A stretch of DNA of 64,000 nt from Ascaphus truei (GCA_036426205.1 CM071570.1:55836229-55900228), one strand, 5' to 3'; numbered from the stretch's first letter, positions 10,773 through 22,560 are shown. The notes: generated from the letters alone by a model not told the origin. A program made the numbers and translations.

Positions 10773-11110
10773 GGCTGCGTCCATAGGACTGCAGCCGTGC
10801 TGAGGCGCGCGGAGGCTGAGGGAAAGCGGGTGCTTTCCCTGGCCTTGGTCTGCGCGCCGTCGGGGGGGGGGGGCTGTGACGGCACGGAGCTGGTTCGCCC
10901 TCATTGGGCGAACCGCTCACGTGACCGGCCCTGCGCTCCCTTGAGCGCTTGAATTTAAAATTTCGGTAAGACTTACGCTACTGCACGTTTGCTGAAGCGT
11001 AAGCGAGCCCCTGCTAAAGCAGCTCTCATTGCAGCTGCAGGGGCTCACTGAGAAGCGTCAGCGCACCTTAGCACGGGTCAGCGCCTAAGCGCTGACCCTG
11101 GACGCAAACC
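10773..11110. mobile_element. PIF/Harbinger-like MITE, family C copy 1
   Basis: 338 bp flanked by TTA on both sides (10770-10772, 11111-11113). Ends GGCTGCGTCC and, inverted on the right, GGTTTGCGTCC. Strongly GC-rich interior with CAGCGCCTAAGCGCTGA and GGTTCGCCCTCATTGGGCGA palindromes. Copies are at 21731-22362, 37348-37687 and 55906-56195 (inverted). A TWA duplication with GGC-starting inverted ends fits Tourist/Harbinger MITEs. No transposase. Confidence 0.75.
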
Positions 11111-11113
11111 TTA

Positions 11114-12049
11114 GGATGATGTATCATGTTATCTAATTTACAGCCCCAAAGAGATTTGCTTTAAATGATCAGAATTGACAAGTTGCCGTTTTTTAATCAT
11201 GCCTACAAGTTTAAGATAAAATTGCACTTTTTGGGATCTATCTGAAATATAAAAACGATTTGCTATTGATACAGTATTTGCACAAGTAAGTAAAATGTAG
11301 TCATTTATTTATTACCGTTTGCATGATCCTGTGTATAAAGTTTTCTAACGTGTTTCTTTACATAAATATGCAATCTTTACGTGGTTAATGAAAACATTAT
11401 CAACACATTATCAGCTCTGATGTGTATTTAATATGGCAGATGGTAACAATGAGAAGTCAGTGCCTATAACATCTCTATAAATGTAATCAAACTACCTAGT
11501 GACTAATGCACATGACAGGGTGAAAATTGGTTGTATTTTAACAAATGAAAAATAATGCAATTCAGAGTTGTAAGAGCAATCACAGTGGCTCTACCAAACA
11601 TGGCATTTTAATGGAACCCCTCAAGGCATCCGATTACATGGCATGTGTGGTAATACAGAAAGCAATGCTGGTGTCACAGTAAATTAGAGTCCTTTGGTGA
11701 AGTCACATTACTCTGTACCATTTTGTGGCTTTGTAATTGTTTGAACTTCAATTGCTAATGGGGAAACTAACTGGGAAAGTTAATTATCTGTGACATTGGC
11801 TGTGGTTGCTTTGTGTAAGCAAATAAATTATCATTTTTTTATATCGCTAAGAAGAATGCGCATCCAGACCAAGTTAGGAACTATTTTGTAGAGTCATAAA
11901 ACAATTTCTGTATGTCACATGCAAACCTTTTAAGCTGAGCTCCTTAACACACTCACTGCCAGGTGGTCATGCAACACATTTCAGCAATATTCTTTTATTT
12001 ATATTTTAACATACAGAATTATTTTTAAATGTATTTTTACATATGAGAT
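11114..12049. other. No gene recognised
   Basis: AT-rich intergenic or intronic sequence without coding, RNA or transposon signals that I can support. Confidence 0.5.
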
Positions 12050-12052
12050 TAA

Positions 12053-12186
12053 GGGGCTTATTCTATATCAGCCGAAGCGGACGTTCGTGCCGTTTTCGGT
12101 TGAAATTTCCCCTTGACCTCAAGGGGAAATTTCATCCGAAAGCAGCATTATCTGCCTCTGGCCGATACCGGTACATAATAAACCCC
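12053..12186. mobile_element. Small palindromic MITE, family F copy 1
   Basis: 134 bp, TAA on both sides. Ends GGGGCTTATTCT and, inverted, GGGGTTTATTAT. The centre holds the hairpin TTTCCCCTTGA / TCAAGGGGAAA. The related copy at 23713-23841 starts GGGGTTTATTCAT. The TWA duplication suggests a Harbinger-type origin. Confidence 0.65.
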
Positions 12187-12248
12187 TAAGGCATTCCCAT
12201 TTAATTGTATACAATTGTGATATTATTGAGTACTTTCATTCTTTAGAG

Positions 12249-12501
12249 CAGGGGAGAGCAAACTGGGGGGCACAAGATTTTCCAGGGGGGGCGCAGCAGT
12301 TGCAGAGGCCCTGCGCTCTTCCCCAAGGCATTTAAATTAAATGCCAGGAGATCGCGCGAGGCCTCTGCAACTTCCCTTACCTTGTCTTCGGCAACGCGGC
12401 GTCACGTTGCCATGGCACCGTGATTTCACGTGACCATGTGGCGTTATTTGACGCCGGAGATAAGGTAAGGAGAGGGCGATTGAAAAGTTTGCACACCCCT
12501 G
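12249..12501 (+). mobile_element. hAT-like MITE, family B copy 1
   Basis: 253 bp with a perfect 8-bp duplication CTTTAGAG (12241-12248 and 12502-12509). Ends CAGGGGAGAGCAAAC and GTTTGCACACCCCTG. The interior has CACAAGATTTTCCAGG, CGCAGCAGTTGCAGAGGCC and a near-perfect X-box. Copies: 18432-18679, 31790-31924 (partial), 40306-43012 (expanded) and 47534-47897 (inverted). The 8-bp duplication with CAG/CTG ends is diagnostic of hAT transposition. It has no transposase. Confidence 0.9.
12406..12419. promoter_or_regulatory. X-box-like palindrome in MITE B copy 1
   Basis: GTTGCCATGGCACC differs at one position from the perfect palindrome GTTGCCATGGCAAC found in copy 5 (47718-47731). Possible RFX site; inferred only. 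Confidence 0.3.
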
Positions 12502-12509
12502 CTTTAGAG

Positions 12510-13380
12510 CCCTGTCATTTGTGTATAGTTCCCCATTTGCTTTTTTGCTGGCCATTAGACTTGCTTTGTGCATTCAATAGGACACATCTCTGTCCATTTC
12601 TATTGTGTTCATACAGTCTGCCTACCCTGTCCATTTGCTATTTTCCCATTGTATCAACCTTGTTTTTAAGTCCAGTAAATCTCTTTTTTTTGGCATATTC
12701 ATTTGATATTGATTCGTTATTTACGCTTGAGTGCTGGGAACCTATTTTGTGTGGACACCTATGTTGACAATGCACCTAATGTTCTCAGATAATGGTATGA
12801 AATGTTTCTTCTCATGTTTAAGGCTAATTAGTATTTGATAGTCTTGTTTGAATGTTACAGTTGTCTTTTCTGAGTGTGGTGCTTCACAGTTAATGTGTGA
12901 TGGAAGCAGCAGGGCTCATGGGTTGACATGGAATTATGAGACTGTGTGATCGTGACAGATGGCAAGCTCACCAAGTCAAGCTCAAGTGCGATAAAGAAAT
13001 TGATGACAAGAGTGACAATTTAGATTAAAAAATATCACAGTCTCTCAGTTGTGATATTCTCTGTAGTAAATTGCAAAATATTTTGAGATTTTTAAATCTG
13101 TTTTTGCTTCTTTTCTGTCAACCTATTGAACTATTTTCTTTCCTTGATCACTCGTATTGATTGCTCAATCGCAAAAAAATTTATTGGACCTCTGCACTGT
13201 AGCTAATTCTCTAGGGGACAGTCCACTTCTAATACCCATAGGATTTAATGGAGATTTAAAGCAAAGGTAACACAGAAAAAAAAACTAGCAATAGGAACAT
13301 CCACAAAAATTATGTAAAGTAACAACAAAACAATATAAAATAGGGTGCTAGCTCCTATGTTATAGGAGAAACTAGGGGAC
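12510..13380. other. No gene recognised
   Basis: AT-rich. A 115-residue plus frame starts in the MITE and runs to 12767, but it shows no domain and its start lies inside the transposon. Confidence 0.5.
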
Positions 13381-13404
13381 AATTGTCTTATTTTGCAAAT
13401 TAAG

Positions 13405-13442
13405 GGTTGAAAAAGGTGGTCTTTACAGCTGAAACGTTGGGA
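13405..13442 (+). ncRNA. Hammerhead-like motif b, weak
   Basis: GGTTGAAAAAGGTGG, a short spacer, then CAGCTGAAACGTTGGG. The GAAA is followed by the self-complementary AACGTT. Helix II is poor and no convincing helix I is seen. AATAAA (13452) and a GTGCCCTGCTTTCTTC tract (13487) follow, the same UTR layout as the stronger motifs, which is the main reason to include it. Confidence 0.35.
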
Positions 13443-14600
13443 AAATAGCTGAATAAACATTTCTTTATTTGTAAAATAGGCTGTTGTGCCCTGCTTTCTT
13501 CTACATCTATATTGCATCTATAAGGACCCTCGCAGTGAGATCCTCTTGATTAGTGACCACCGCCAAACCCATCACATAATTCATAGGTGTACTCTGGGAA
13601 CCACATTGTTTTTGGGCTATATAAGGGAACCCCCACCCCCACCAAAACAGCACAATGCAGATACAAAAAAAGACACTGCCTACTCAAAGTATATAGCAAA
13701 AGAATATGTATATATTGAGAAAATGAATACATCAATTATATACTATACTAAATACAACATACACGAAAATCCACAAAGTTAAAATAATACATACATTTGT
13801 GACATATTACCCAAGGCAGTGAGGCAAAGACATTATATTTCCAGGTACTAACCCCTTCATTAGATGCAGCCTATCATTCTCATCTCTAAGGTAGTTTTAA
13901 ATAGGGCTCCTTGCGTGGGAAGGTTTCACCCCCGCCCCCCCCCCCCTTTGGTATCCACACACACTCCTGCAGGGCCACATCTTATGACATCATCAGGCAT
14001 GTCTCCGCACCAAGGAAACTTTAGGAAGCTGGGAAACGAGGGACATCCACCTCCAGCAACACAGAAGTAACACTTCACCCCCTAGTGACACAACAAAATG
14101 CAGCTACTCAAGGCACACACATACCTGTAAACAACTACTCTGTAAACCCTGCCATTAAGTCCCACCCGCATTGGCAAATATGGTAATAAACAATATACAG
14201 CTCTTAAAAAAATAAAATAAATACCAATATAAAAATTATATCACCCACCTGTAACAACGTAAATTATTAAAAATATATTCTGGTGGGAAAAAAATAAATT
14301 ACTTTTATATTGTATAAATTATATACAAATTATATTGTATTCATCATAATTTGACAGTAAACATATTTATATATCGCGAAAAATAAATAAAAATCTGATA
14401 AAGAATTAAATTCAAACACAGAACTGTAAAACTCCTTAATGGAATGGCTTAATGGGAATGGCCGTCCTGGGAGACCAAAATGCAAAGAAGGGATGTCACA
14501 TATACACAGCCGCTAAAGTGACTACACAGTCTACACAACCTCCATTTTGTTTCTCAGGGTCCTTCTACCTCCTAATGTTCACCCTGAAAGGGAAAACTAA
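13443..14600. repeat. Probable Penelope-type UTR-derived composite
   Basis: Downstream of motif b lie ATAAAC, a pyrimidine tract, a TATATAAGG box near 13619, and a block at 13900-14050 containing TGACATCATCAGGCATG. Similar AT-rich plus TGACGTCA-type segments flank other hammerhead-like loci here. There is no ORF of retroelement type. The assignment rests on layout only. Confidence 0.25.
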
Positions 14601-14751
14601 TTTTATCTTGTTGATTTAAAAAGCGACCTATGGGAACTGTCTTCTACTTTGGGATGAATAAAGAATTAACAGGAAGCTTTTTTTTCTACATATTCTTTTG
14701 ATATATTTTGGGTGGGCAGTGTATTATTGTATATCTTAAATGTAACACAGC

Positions 14752-14987
14752 CAGAGGCGGAAGACTGACTAGGAAATAATGGCAATTTTTGGGATGGGGC
14801 AATTTTTGGGTGTGTCAAGAGGGGGTCTTACCTTCTCCGCAGCTGCCCCCCTCCAGAAGCATCACATTGTCATGGTGACCCGACGTTACATGACGATATG
14901 TACCACGACAACGCTACGCTGTAGGAGATGGGCCGCTCCCGCTGCTACCATGAGCCTATGGACGACAGAAAGGTAAATCCGCCACTG
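14752..14987. mobile_element. hAT-like MITE, family E
   Basis: 236 bp with 8-bp flanks AACACAGC (14744-14751) and AACACAAC (14988-14995), 7 of 8 identical. Ends CAGAGGCGGA and TCCGCCACTG. The interior shares the TGTCATGGTGAC style of block with families B and D. Non-autonomous. Confidence 0.72.
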
Positions 14988-15567
14988 AACACAACCAGAC
15001 CAGTTACTTTATTTTTTAGTCATTTTTGAGTCTTTAAAACTTTCCAAAGCATTTGATCCCAACGGAAAAATTTCAACGTTTTTGTATTAATAAGAATAGA
15101 AATCAAATCTTACATACCAATTTCACCTATTATATATTTTCAGCATTTTGTCCCTCAATTTCTCACTTTCATTATATTGTTATTCTATGATAAGACTTGC
15201 AGCAACCTGTGAAAAAGATATTATTACAAGTAGGAGAGCATGTTCACAGCCTCCCACAAATTATTTTCATAAAGTATTTTAGAACATTTTATGTTGTACA
15301 GTATTTTTTCATTATTTCAGGAAGTAGCATTTTTTTTTTCAAATTGTACTATGAATTAAGCAGTTATTCTAATTTACATGGATATTGATTTTATTTATTC
15401 TTAGCAAAGATATGCAAGTAATAAAGCTTAAAAGCTGTCAAAGCTGGCAACAAAATAATTTTTTTCTCTCACATTTTTCAGTAATAGGTTGGTTTTCGCA
15501 CCAACTACCGTACTTCTGAACTGAGGTTTTTTTTCTTCAAATTTGAGTCATTAAAGTATGAATCTGT

Positions 15568-16150
15568 ACCATACAATTAAATTTGCCGTTTTGTTCTCCA
15601 ATGCAATTACAACACACATTACTGCGAAATGCTCCAAGAACTAGATTGGTCATCACTTGAGTTTAGGCGCAAAGTTCATCTTTCCTGTCTTTCCTTCAAA
15701 TACTTTCTGGGCAAGCTACCCATCTACTGTATCTGAACAAGCTCCTCACACCTACCACATTCAGCATTTATCATCTGAGATCTGTCTCCAAAAGACTGTT
15801 CATGGTCCCAAGGTTCAGCAAAGTATCCGGCCGCTCCTACTTCTCTTACTGTGCACCCCAAAACTGGAACAACCTACCGGAGACTCTCACACCACCAGTC
15901 TAAGTTCTTTCAAAACTAAAGCTGTCTCACATTTTAATCTGGTCTGTAACTGTTACATACGCATATAATATATATTATCTCTAACTGTGCATGCAGTGTC
16001 TTGTATATAATGTATACCCTGTTCACTTACTGTATGTAACTATATTTGTAACCATGTATTATTTGTCTTAACTCTATGCCCAGGACATTCTTGAAAAATA
16101 ATTCTCAATATATTACTTCCTGGTAAAATATTTTATAAATAAATAAATAC
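15568..16150 (+). mobile_element. 5'-truncated L2/Rex1-type LINE, 3' end (plus)
   Basis: Homologous to 3061-3640 of the large LINE read on the opposite strand. It contains the C-terminal block (15657-15968; SLSSFKTKAVSHFNLVCNC), the conserved 3' UTR (GCCCAGGACATTCTTGAAAA, TTACTTCCTGGTAAAATATT) and a TAAATAAATA tail. 5' truncation is typical of target-primed insertion. Confidence 0.85.
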
Positions 16151-16401
16151 GTTGCTTTCAATATATGTATTATAAGAATTCACTTCTAATAGTAACTCCT
16201 CTACCAGACTATTACTGCAACATGTCTCTGTTGCTTTTGTTTTATCAGTACATTACTGGTTACATCTGTGATTGTTTTTTAAGTTCATATTTCATTGGAG
16301 CATTATATAGTTAAAGAATAGAGGGGTGAAATTTGGTTAGTTTTAAAGATGTGCCAAATTTCTTTGAAATGCATATGAATATGCCTGACTTACCTGGGAT
16401 A

Positions 16402-16655
16402 TTATTCATTTATTTAAAATATTTTACCAGGAAGTAATACATTGAGATTTACCTCTTGTTTTCAAGTATGTCCTGGGCATAGAGTTAAGACAAATAGTGC
16501 ATGGTACAAATACAGTTACATAAGTGAACAGGGTATACATTATATACAAGACATTGCATGCACAGTTAGAGATAATATATATTATAGGCGTATGTAACAG
16601 TTACAGACCAGATTAAAATGTGAGACAGCCTTAGTTTTGAAAGAACGTAGACTGG
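16402..16655 (-). mobile_element. LINE 3' UTR fragment (minus)
   Basis: Reverse complement of about 15900-16150, from the ATTTATT tail through TTACCAGGAAGTAATACATT to AGAACGTAGACTGGT. It lies tail-to-tail with the preceding copy, ~250 bp apart, so the transcribed region can fold into a ~250-bp stem. Confidence 0.85.
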
Positions 16656-18423
16656 TTACAATAAATGAACAGAGGTTTAGAGGTTTATAAGTACATTATT
16701 AAGTTAGTCTCTCGTGTCTGTTGGATACAAATCAAAGACTTTGGTGACAAAGTTGATTAATGAAAGGGAGCAGACAACAGTGGCTATCCATTCAACTTTA
16801 TAATACATATATTAAATTCAATAATATACATTCTATGTATCTTTACTAGTTGGTCGAGAGCTGTGGAAGTTACCTTGTTAGTCAGCAGTTAAATAAATTG
16901 GGTATTATTATTATTAGAACTTTTATCAAAATGACAATGTATGACCGCAGGCCGAAAAGAAACAGAGTGCCCAAAGACGGCACAAAATACAGAATGAGGA
17001 ACCACACGGGGGAAATGTGTTGTAACTAGCAAAATGTGTACATTACAACAGTTGAACTTTACAGAAATAACATTAAGAACAAATGAAGCAGCTGTTTTGT
17101 GCCTATTGTGTTCAGGATAATAAGAAATCAAAGAGTCATGGAGAAAATAGTTTTCAGCAACAACAAAAAATGGTAATAAACAAGATGAAGTAGATAGGAG
17201 GGAGGACAGCCACTCTCTTCTAACTTGGGAAACTAAGAAAAACATATTATGTTGGAGATAATTAATCACACCCTTCTTAATTGTGTCAGTTAATCAGACT
17301 CTTGCCAGCTTTGATTATAGCTTCATTTTGAGTGAAATATTGTATGAATCGTAAAATGTATTAAATAAATCTCTTTTAAAAAGAACATTATTTTTTATAT
17401 TAACACTTGGATCTAAAGGAAGGAAACCCAAACTGGAACAAACTCTAGTAATGACATTGATCGAGGTTGTGAACCCCTGACGAACAGGAAGGGTATATCA
17501 AAGCCATCTGAGCTGCTAAATTCCATCTAGAGAGTAGTGTTGTCAATCATAGTTTGTGTTCCCTCTCCAGGGACAATTATTCTTAAGCACGTGATTGACA
17601 TGACATTCTTGTGTCTGTCCACTGATTTTGGGTTCAAGTTCTTCAAGGAGGCCTGCAGGAGTTGTTCGTTTAGTTCATGACTTGGCCAATGTATTTTCTT
17701 TCTATTTTTTCTTTTTGTAATGTTCAAAGTTAAGTATAAACTATTGAGTTCAGGGATAAGTCTTCAGGAGATTGCCATTTCTCTTAGTTTAGCTGTGTTG
17801 TGTAAAATTGTGTTTGAGGCAAAATTACTCCAAATGGACACCATATGCTTATTTTTAAGAAATTTGTTGTTGATTGGTTAGTGGCAAAATTGTTCACATG
17901 CAGGTTATTACAGAACAGCTGGTATCAATTTGAATAGTGATCCAACTCTTACTAAGCTAGTGTGACCTAGGTTTCATAATGCTTATAACTGTGTTTTTTT
18001 ATCAACACAAATATTTAAATAAATGTATCAATTTCTTATGCCGAGAAGGTCATTTTAAACCCATGTCATCCATTCCCCAAACTGCTCACTTAACAATTGT
18101 TAGTACCGTGGAAATATTTTTTGTAAGAAGATGTTATGGCAGATATTGTGCCAGTCAAGAAGGCAACTAATATAGTGAAAGCATGTTGAAATCCGTATTT
18201 CACATGTTTCATTCTGCTGCAGGTCTTCAAACATCATAGTGTTTAAAATGCAAACCTAACGATTTGGGACCGTGACATACAAATTACCACATTGTGTGTT
18301 ACCATTAGTTTTTGGCCGACTTTTCTGCATGTTTAACATAAAACTTGTTGTTCTCTGTTAAGCGCCTTTTACAAGCATGTTTTGGTTAAACAAGCAGGAA
18401 GCCAGTATCAAACCTTGTAAACT
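16656..18423. other. No gene recognised
   Basis: AT-rich. A 126-residue minus frame (16889-17269) has no recognised domain. Nothing else supportable. Confidence 0.5.
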
Positions 18424-18431
18424 ACTTAATG

Positions 18432-18679
18432 CAGAAGTGCGCAAACTGAGGGGCGGGCACAAGATTTTCCAGGGGGGGGCGCAGCAGTTGCATAAGCCCC
18501 GTGCTCTTCCCCAATGCCTTTAAATGCCGCGGCACCGCGCAAGGCCTCTGCAACTTCACTTACCGCGATTCAGTCGGCTTTGACGACGTGTCGCTATGGC
18601 AATGCGGCGTTATCTGATACTTCAGACTAGGTAAGGGGGGCACGAGCAGGGCGCCAGGCAAAAAGTTTGCGCACCCCTG
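18432..18679 (+). mobile_element. hAT-like MITE, family B copy 2
   Basis: 248 bp with a perfect 8-bp duplication ACTTAATG (18424-18431 and 18680-18687). Ends CAGAAGTGCGCAAACT and GTTTGCGCACCCCTG. Same interior order as copy 1, with the X-box region degraded (CGCTATGGCAATG). Confidence 0.9.
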
Positions 18680-18687
18680 ACTTAATG

Positions 18688-20222
18688 TATAGTAGTAGAG
18701 CAACAATACAGATGAGTTGGCATTTGTAAGTGCTTTCTAAATGAGCATTGAATGGCGTTCTGACAATACTGATGAGGTTGGGAAGGTTTTTGGCACAACT
18801 CTGCACTTGCGCAAATAGCCTCCTCACCTGTTTCATTTGCTCTCCAATACAATGTTTTGCCAGTGGTAACGCGCATGTTGTTTCACATACTAAGAGGAAA
18901 CCTGTTAATATAGCAGACTTTGTCAGGTCCCCAGTGATTTCAAACTGCTGATAAGTCAGTAAGATTTCTAGCATGTTAATAGCTTACAGTACTTGGATCC
19001 CCAAGCAGAAGGTTCCAGTCCTGGAGGGTCTGACTGACTTATAAGGATATTCTCACAGAGGGTGTAATAATAATTACTCTACATGGGTGAATTCAGTGAG
19101 GGAGATGCTGCCACCGATGATGGTTTGAAGCTTTCAATTGCCCGTGGGTGTCCGATTTGATTTTCCTGCTGAACTCATTATTGTCATTGTGGGGCAGTTG
19201 GAGCTAGTCTAGTAATCTGAAATTATTTCGCTACTGTTACTGTTTTTGTGACCATGGAATGTGACCATGATAATGGCTACAATGGACGTTTAATATAATT
19301 GATATCATTAGTTTGATCTCCCAATATCTCAGCAGGAAGGTAAGCAGAAACCTGATCCATAGTGTTTTGGAACTGCTAGGAGCCTGGCATTAAAAACTCT
19401 CACCATAGAGCAGCAGGCAGAGGAGAATGATGTCACATCTAGACCATTTCTAGGCTTGTTTTTTATGCGCACTGTTGTTTTGGCATTACAATATTTCCAC
19501 GGATTACACATCGTAAATCACGAGAAACAGAAACATTTACCTCTCTTGGCACAAGATCCTAAGATACAACTCAAGAGTTTTCTACTTTTTGTTGAACATA
19601 GATTTAATTAAAAATGCATGAGCCCAGCAGAGATTATTTCAGGAATTTTGTGCTACCTGTAATTTTTTGTTTGGGTTAAAATAAATTGCCCCATCCATAC
19701 ATCTAGCTTCATTTCCATTCTGTCTAAACCAGATGCATAATCGTTATTTTCATGTCAGATATTAGTACCACAAATGCTGGGCGGGGGATAAAACAAATTG
19801 CAAAGCAATGAGTCGCTGCATCTGCCTTGGAGTGCTGAAGGAATTTGTCTGTGTATTTTATCATGCAGATTAGATGTAGTTGCCTTTTGCACAAGCAAAA
19901 ACGATATTTTGATGCTTTCAGCGCAGTACTCAATATAATTGGGGTAAGCTTAATGACGGCTTGCTATTCTTTTGTAGTTTTGGTGCCTTGGGGGGACGAA
20001 AGAAACGCAATTGACCCCTACTGAGATAAATACGTATAAATACATTTACAATATGACAGTTTAAAACAGCATTGCCACCTGCTCTGTGCCTTTCATTTAT
20101 GTACAGTATATGGGACATGCTTCCCAAACCCATATCCACTTCCTACCACACAATTTTATCCCCTAAAAATAGGTGTAAGGCCGAGATCCAGATGGGCAAT
20201 CACCCGACCTTCTCAAAAAATC
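18688..20222. other. No gene recognised
   Basis: Mixed AT-rich sequence; no supported feature. Confidence 0.5.
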
Positions 20223-20230
20223 TTCTAATC

Positions 20231-20426
20231 CAGGGGTGGCCAACTCCAGTGCTCAAGGACCATTTCAGGTTTTAAGGATATTCCTGCCCTTGCTTCAGCA
20301 CAGGTTGGCTCAATCAGTGGCCCAGTCATTATGACAGCCACTGATTGAGCCACCAGTGCTGAAGCAGGGATATCCTGAAAATCTGACCTATCGGTGGCCC
20401 TTGACAACTGAAATTGGCCACCCCTG
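20231..20426. mobile_element. hAT-like MITE with GTGGCCAACTC ends
   Basis: 196-bp near-palindrome with 8-bp flanks TTCTAATC and TTCTCATC (one mismatch). Ends CAGGGGTGGCCAACT and GGCCACCCCTG. Inner arms GATATTCCTGCCC, CTTCAGCAC and GGCTCAATCAGTGGC are mirrored on the other side. This type is common in frog genomes by my recollection. No coding capacity. Confidence 0.88.
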
Positions 20427-20434
20427 TTCTCATC

Positions 20435-21300
20435 TGTGCTTGTCTGGGTTGGGATGGCTGCTCTTAAAAAATTCTTATGTGACCTTGTTGAGCTATTTTC
20501 AGGATATATTTTGTGAACCCAAGTTTCGGAGCACAATCCAAATTTTTTTTTTTTTTAACTGTGTACCTCCCCTATACAATACATGCCAACTTAACGAAAT
20601 ACGTCTCAAAACTGAGTCTAACACAGCAACAAAATAACTAGGCTGAGTTTTCTGTATTCTGAAATGCACAACACTGAGGAAATGTTTAGTCATTTTTTTT
20701 ATTTCTTTGCAGTTATTACAGTATTAGTTTCTTACAGTGTATGATTATTAATATTTCCTTTTTTTTTTACTGTGTAAATCGGAGGAGAGTGTAAATTATT
20801 CCGATGAGATTCAGATCTGTTTGCCTTTTTTAAAGTTTTACCTAATTATTCATTATGTGCTAACAGTTCAGGAAGATGCTGAATGTCTTCTTCAAACACA
20901 TGACAAAAGAATACTATTAAAACACCATCAATCATTTTTTCTTTGAATCTAGTGCTGTCGTTTTTTTTACCAGATTTGATCCAATAAATAACCATTAACA
21001 CTGTATATCTAGAAATCATCCCCATTTCTATATTAAATTACATCAGTGCATATGCCTAGAAAAAGGATTCTATAATATTTTTCATAATTTTATTTGGGGT
21101 GTGGGGGGAAATTACAAGATGTTGAAAAATACTCAGATATATGAAAGTGTTTGTGCAAAACATTATTTTATTGGACCTGTACTAAATTGTATATACATGT
21201 TGCTACACTGTTTGCATACTTTTCTCAATGTGAAAAGTGACAGTTTGAGGTCTTTATGGCTTTTATCCAATATCATGGATGTTTACTTGTACGTGAAACA
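20435..21300. other. No gene recognised
   Basis: AT-rich with homopolymer T runs; no supported feature. Confidence 0.5.
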
Positions 21301-21306
21301 TTTATA

Positions 21307-21352
21307 TAATATATATATATATATATTATATATATTATATATATATATATAT
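21307..21352. repeat. TA microsatellite
   Basis: Near-pure TA dinucleotide run adjoining the hairpin of motif c. Confidence 0.9.
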
Positions 21353-21360
21353 TAAGAATT

Positions 21361-21520
21361 CACCTTGGTAACACCAACCAGCACTCGTGTAGCGTGATGA
21401 CGTCACCCGACGGTTTCGCCACAACAGCTGACTTTCTGAAGGAAAGTCAGCGGTGTTGCTGACGAAACGCGTCGGTGATGTCCTCACGCTATCACGAGGT
21501 GCTGTGTTGGTTAACAGGGG
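21361..21520 (+). ncRNA. Hammerhead-like motif c with ~58-bp helix I
   Basis: The left arm 21361-21418 pairs imperfectly with 21463-21520 (CAACCAGCACTCGTG with CACGAGGTGCTGTGTTG; GCGTGATGACGTCACC with GGTGATGTCCTCACGC). Inside lie CTGAAGGAAA, helix II GTCAGC/GCTGAC (perfect 6 bp), then GAAACGCGTC. The core is CTGAAGGA, with extra bases relative to CTGANGA. A competing 9-bp hairpin, CTGACTTTC/GAAAGTCAG, shares one strand of helix II. Helix III ACGCGT is self-complementary. Confidence 0.6.
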
Positions 21521-21730
21521 ACTTTCTCTGCTCTTATGCTTGCGCTGTTTGTGTTTTAAAATCTTTTGGCCCAAAACGGGGGCTGGTGGAAGGCTGCGTA
21601 CACTCTTTTCATCTCCTGGAAGAACTCGGAAGTTGGAGCCAGTGTCAGGTGACACACGCTGATTATCACTACCAGGCAGAGTGTTTGACGGGCGCCCCCA
21701 TGCTATCCCACACATGGTCTTGCAGCCTAA

Positions 21731-22362
21731 GGCCTCGGTCCCGATGCGCTCGGTGGCACGGGCGGCCACACGCGAGTTCCCCACCAGCAGGGGAATCCTG
21801 TGGAGCCGGTCCCGGTCCCCCCTGGCTGCACAGCTTACTACACGCTGTGGCGCGTCAGCCGCTATGGGATACAAGAGAATGGTGTTCCCTAGCGTTGATG
21901 CGTCACGTGGTGTAGCTGTGAGCCAATGGGGAGGGGAGGCTTTGGGAGGAGGAGAGGCTTCGGGGAGCGGGGAGGAGTGTGGAGTGACAGCAGTGTGAGT
22001 GCCTGTCTGTGTGTGTCTGAGTGCGTGCGTACCTGTCTGTGTGTGTGTATGTGTGTGCCTGAGTGCGTGAGTGCCTGCCTCTGTCTGTGTGTGTATGTGT
22101 GTGTGTGTGCCTGAGTGCGTGAGTGCCTGCCTCTGTCTGTGTGTGTGTGTTGCTTTACTTACCCGAGCCGTGGATGGAGGGGGGGGAGAATAGCGGGTCC
22201 CTCCGCTCAAGCCACGCCCCCCCTCCCGCTCAAACCACCCACTCCCGCCCACCTCCCGCTCCGGCTCCCGCTCCCTACAGACCGCATATCGCGGTCTGTG
22301 TATGTCAGCGCCCCGCCTGTCTGCAGTGCGGGCGCGCTGACTCTGGGAGCGGGGCCTTAGCC
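21731..22362. mobile_element. PIF/Harbinger-like MITE, family C copy 2, expanded
   Basis: 632 bp with TAA on both sides (21728-21730, 22363-22365). Ends GGCCTCGGTCCC and, inverted, GGCTAAGGCCCCGCTCCC. It is larger than its relatives because a TG/GAGTGCGTG-rich array (about 21992-22153) has grown inside. Long frames on both strands here are read-through of this array. It is inserted in the UTR-like segment downstream of motif c. Confidence 0.72.
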
Positions 22363-22365
22363 TAA

Positions 22366-22512
22366 GCAGTGGTATTGTACCATCTAGAGCAAAGATACCC
22401 TTATGTGATCTTAATCTTTTTTCTGCCTGTAAGTGGGCATTACTATTTTTACCCTATAATAAATTCCTATTTTTGGTAATGCACTAGGTTTGTGCGCTGT
22501 TGTCTTTTTTCT

Positions 22513-22514
<2 letters not shown>
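22366..22514 (+). repeat. Penelope-type UTR segment after motif c
   Basis: Contains TAATAAATTCC, a T-tract, and GTTTGTGCGCTGTTGTC followed by T-rich DNA. The same layout follows motifs f and h (52995-53045, 59640-59725). The MITE 21731-22362 interrupts the distance between motif and UTR. Confidence 0.4.

Positions 22515-22557
<43 letters not shown>
22515..22557. repeat. TA microsatellite
   Basis: Perfect TA run of about 43 bp. Confidence 0.95.

Positions 22558-22560
<3 letters not shown>

Noticed and set aside
16889..17269. 126-residue minus-strand frame as a gene
   Set aside because: No recognisable domain, composition like the flanking AT-rich DNA, no splice or promoter context.
21335..22252. 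305-residue minus-strand open frame
   Set aside because: Spans the Harbinger-like MITE, its TG array and the hairpin of motif c; the HTHTQ-type repeats come from the TG run.
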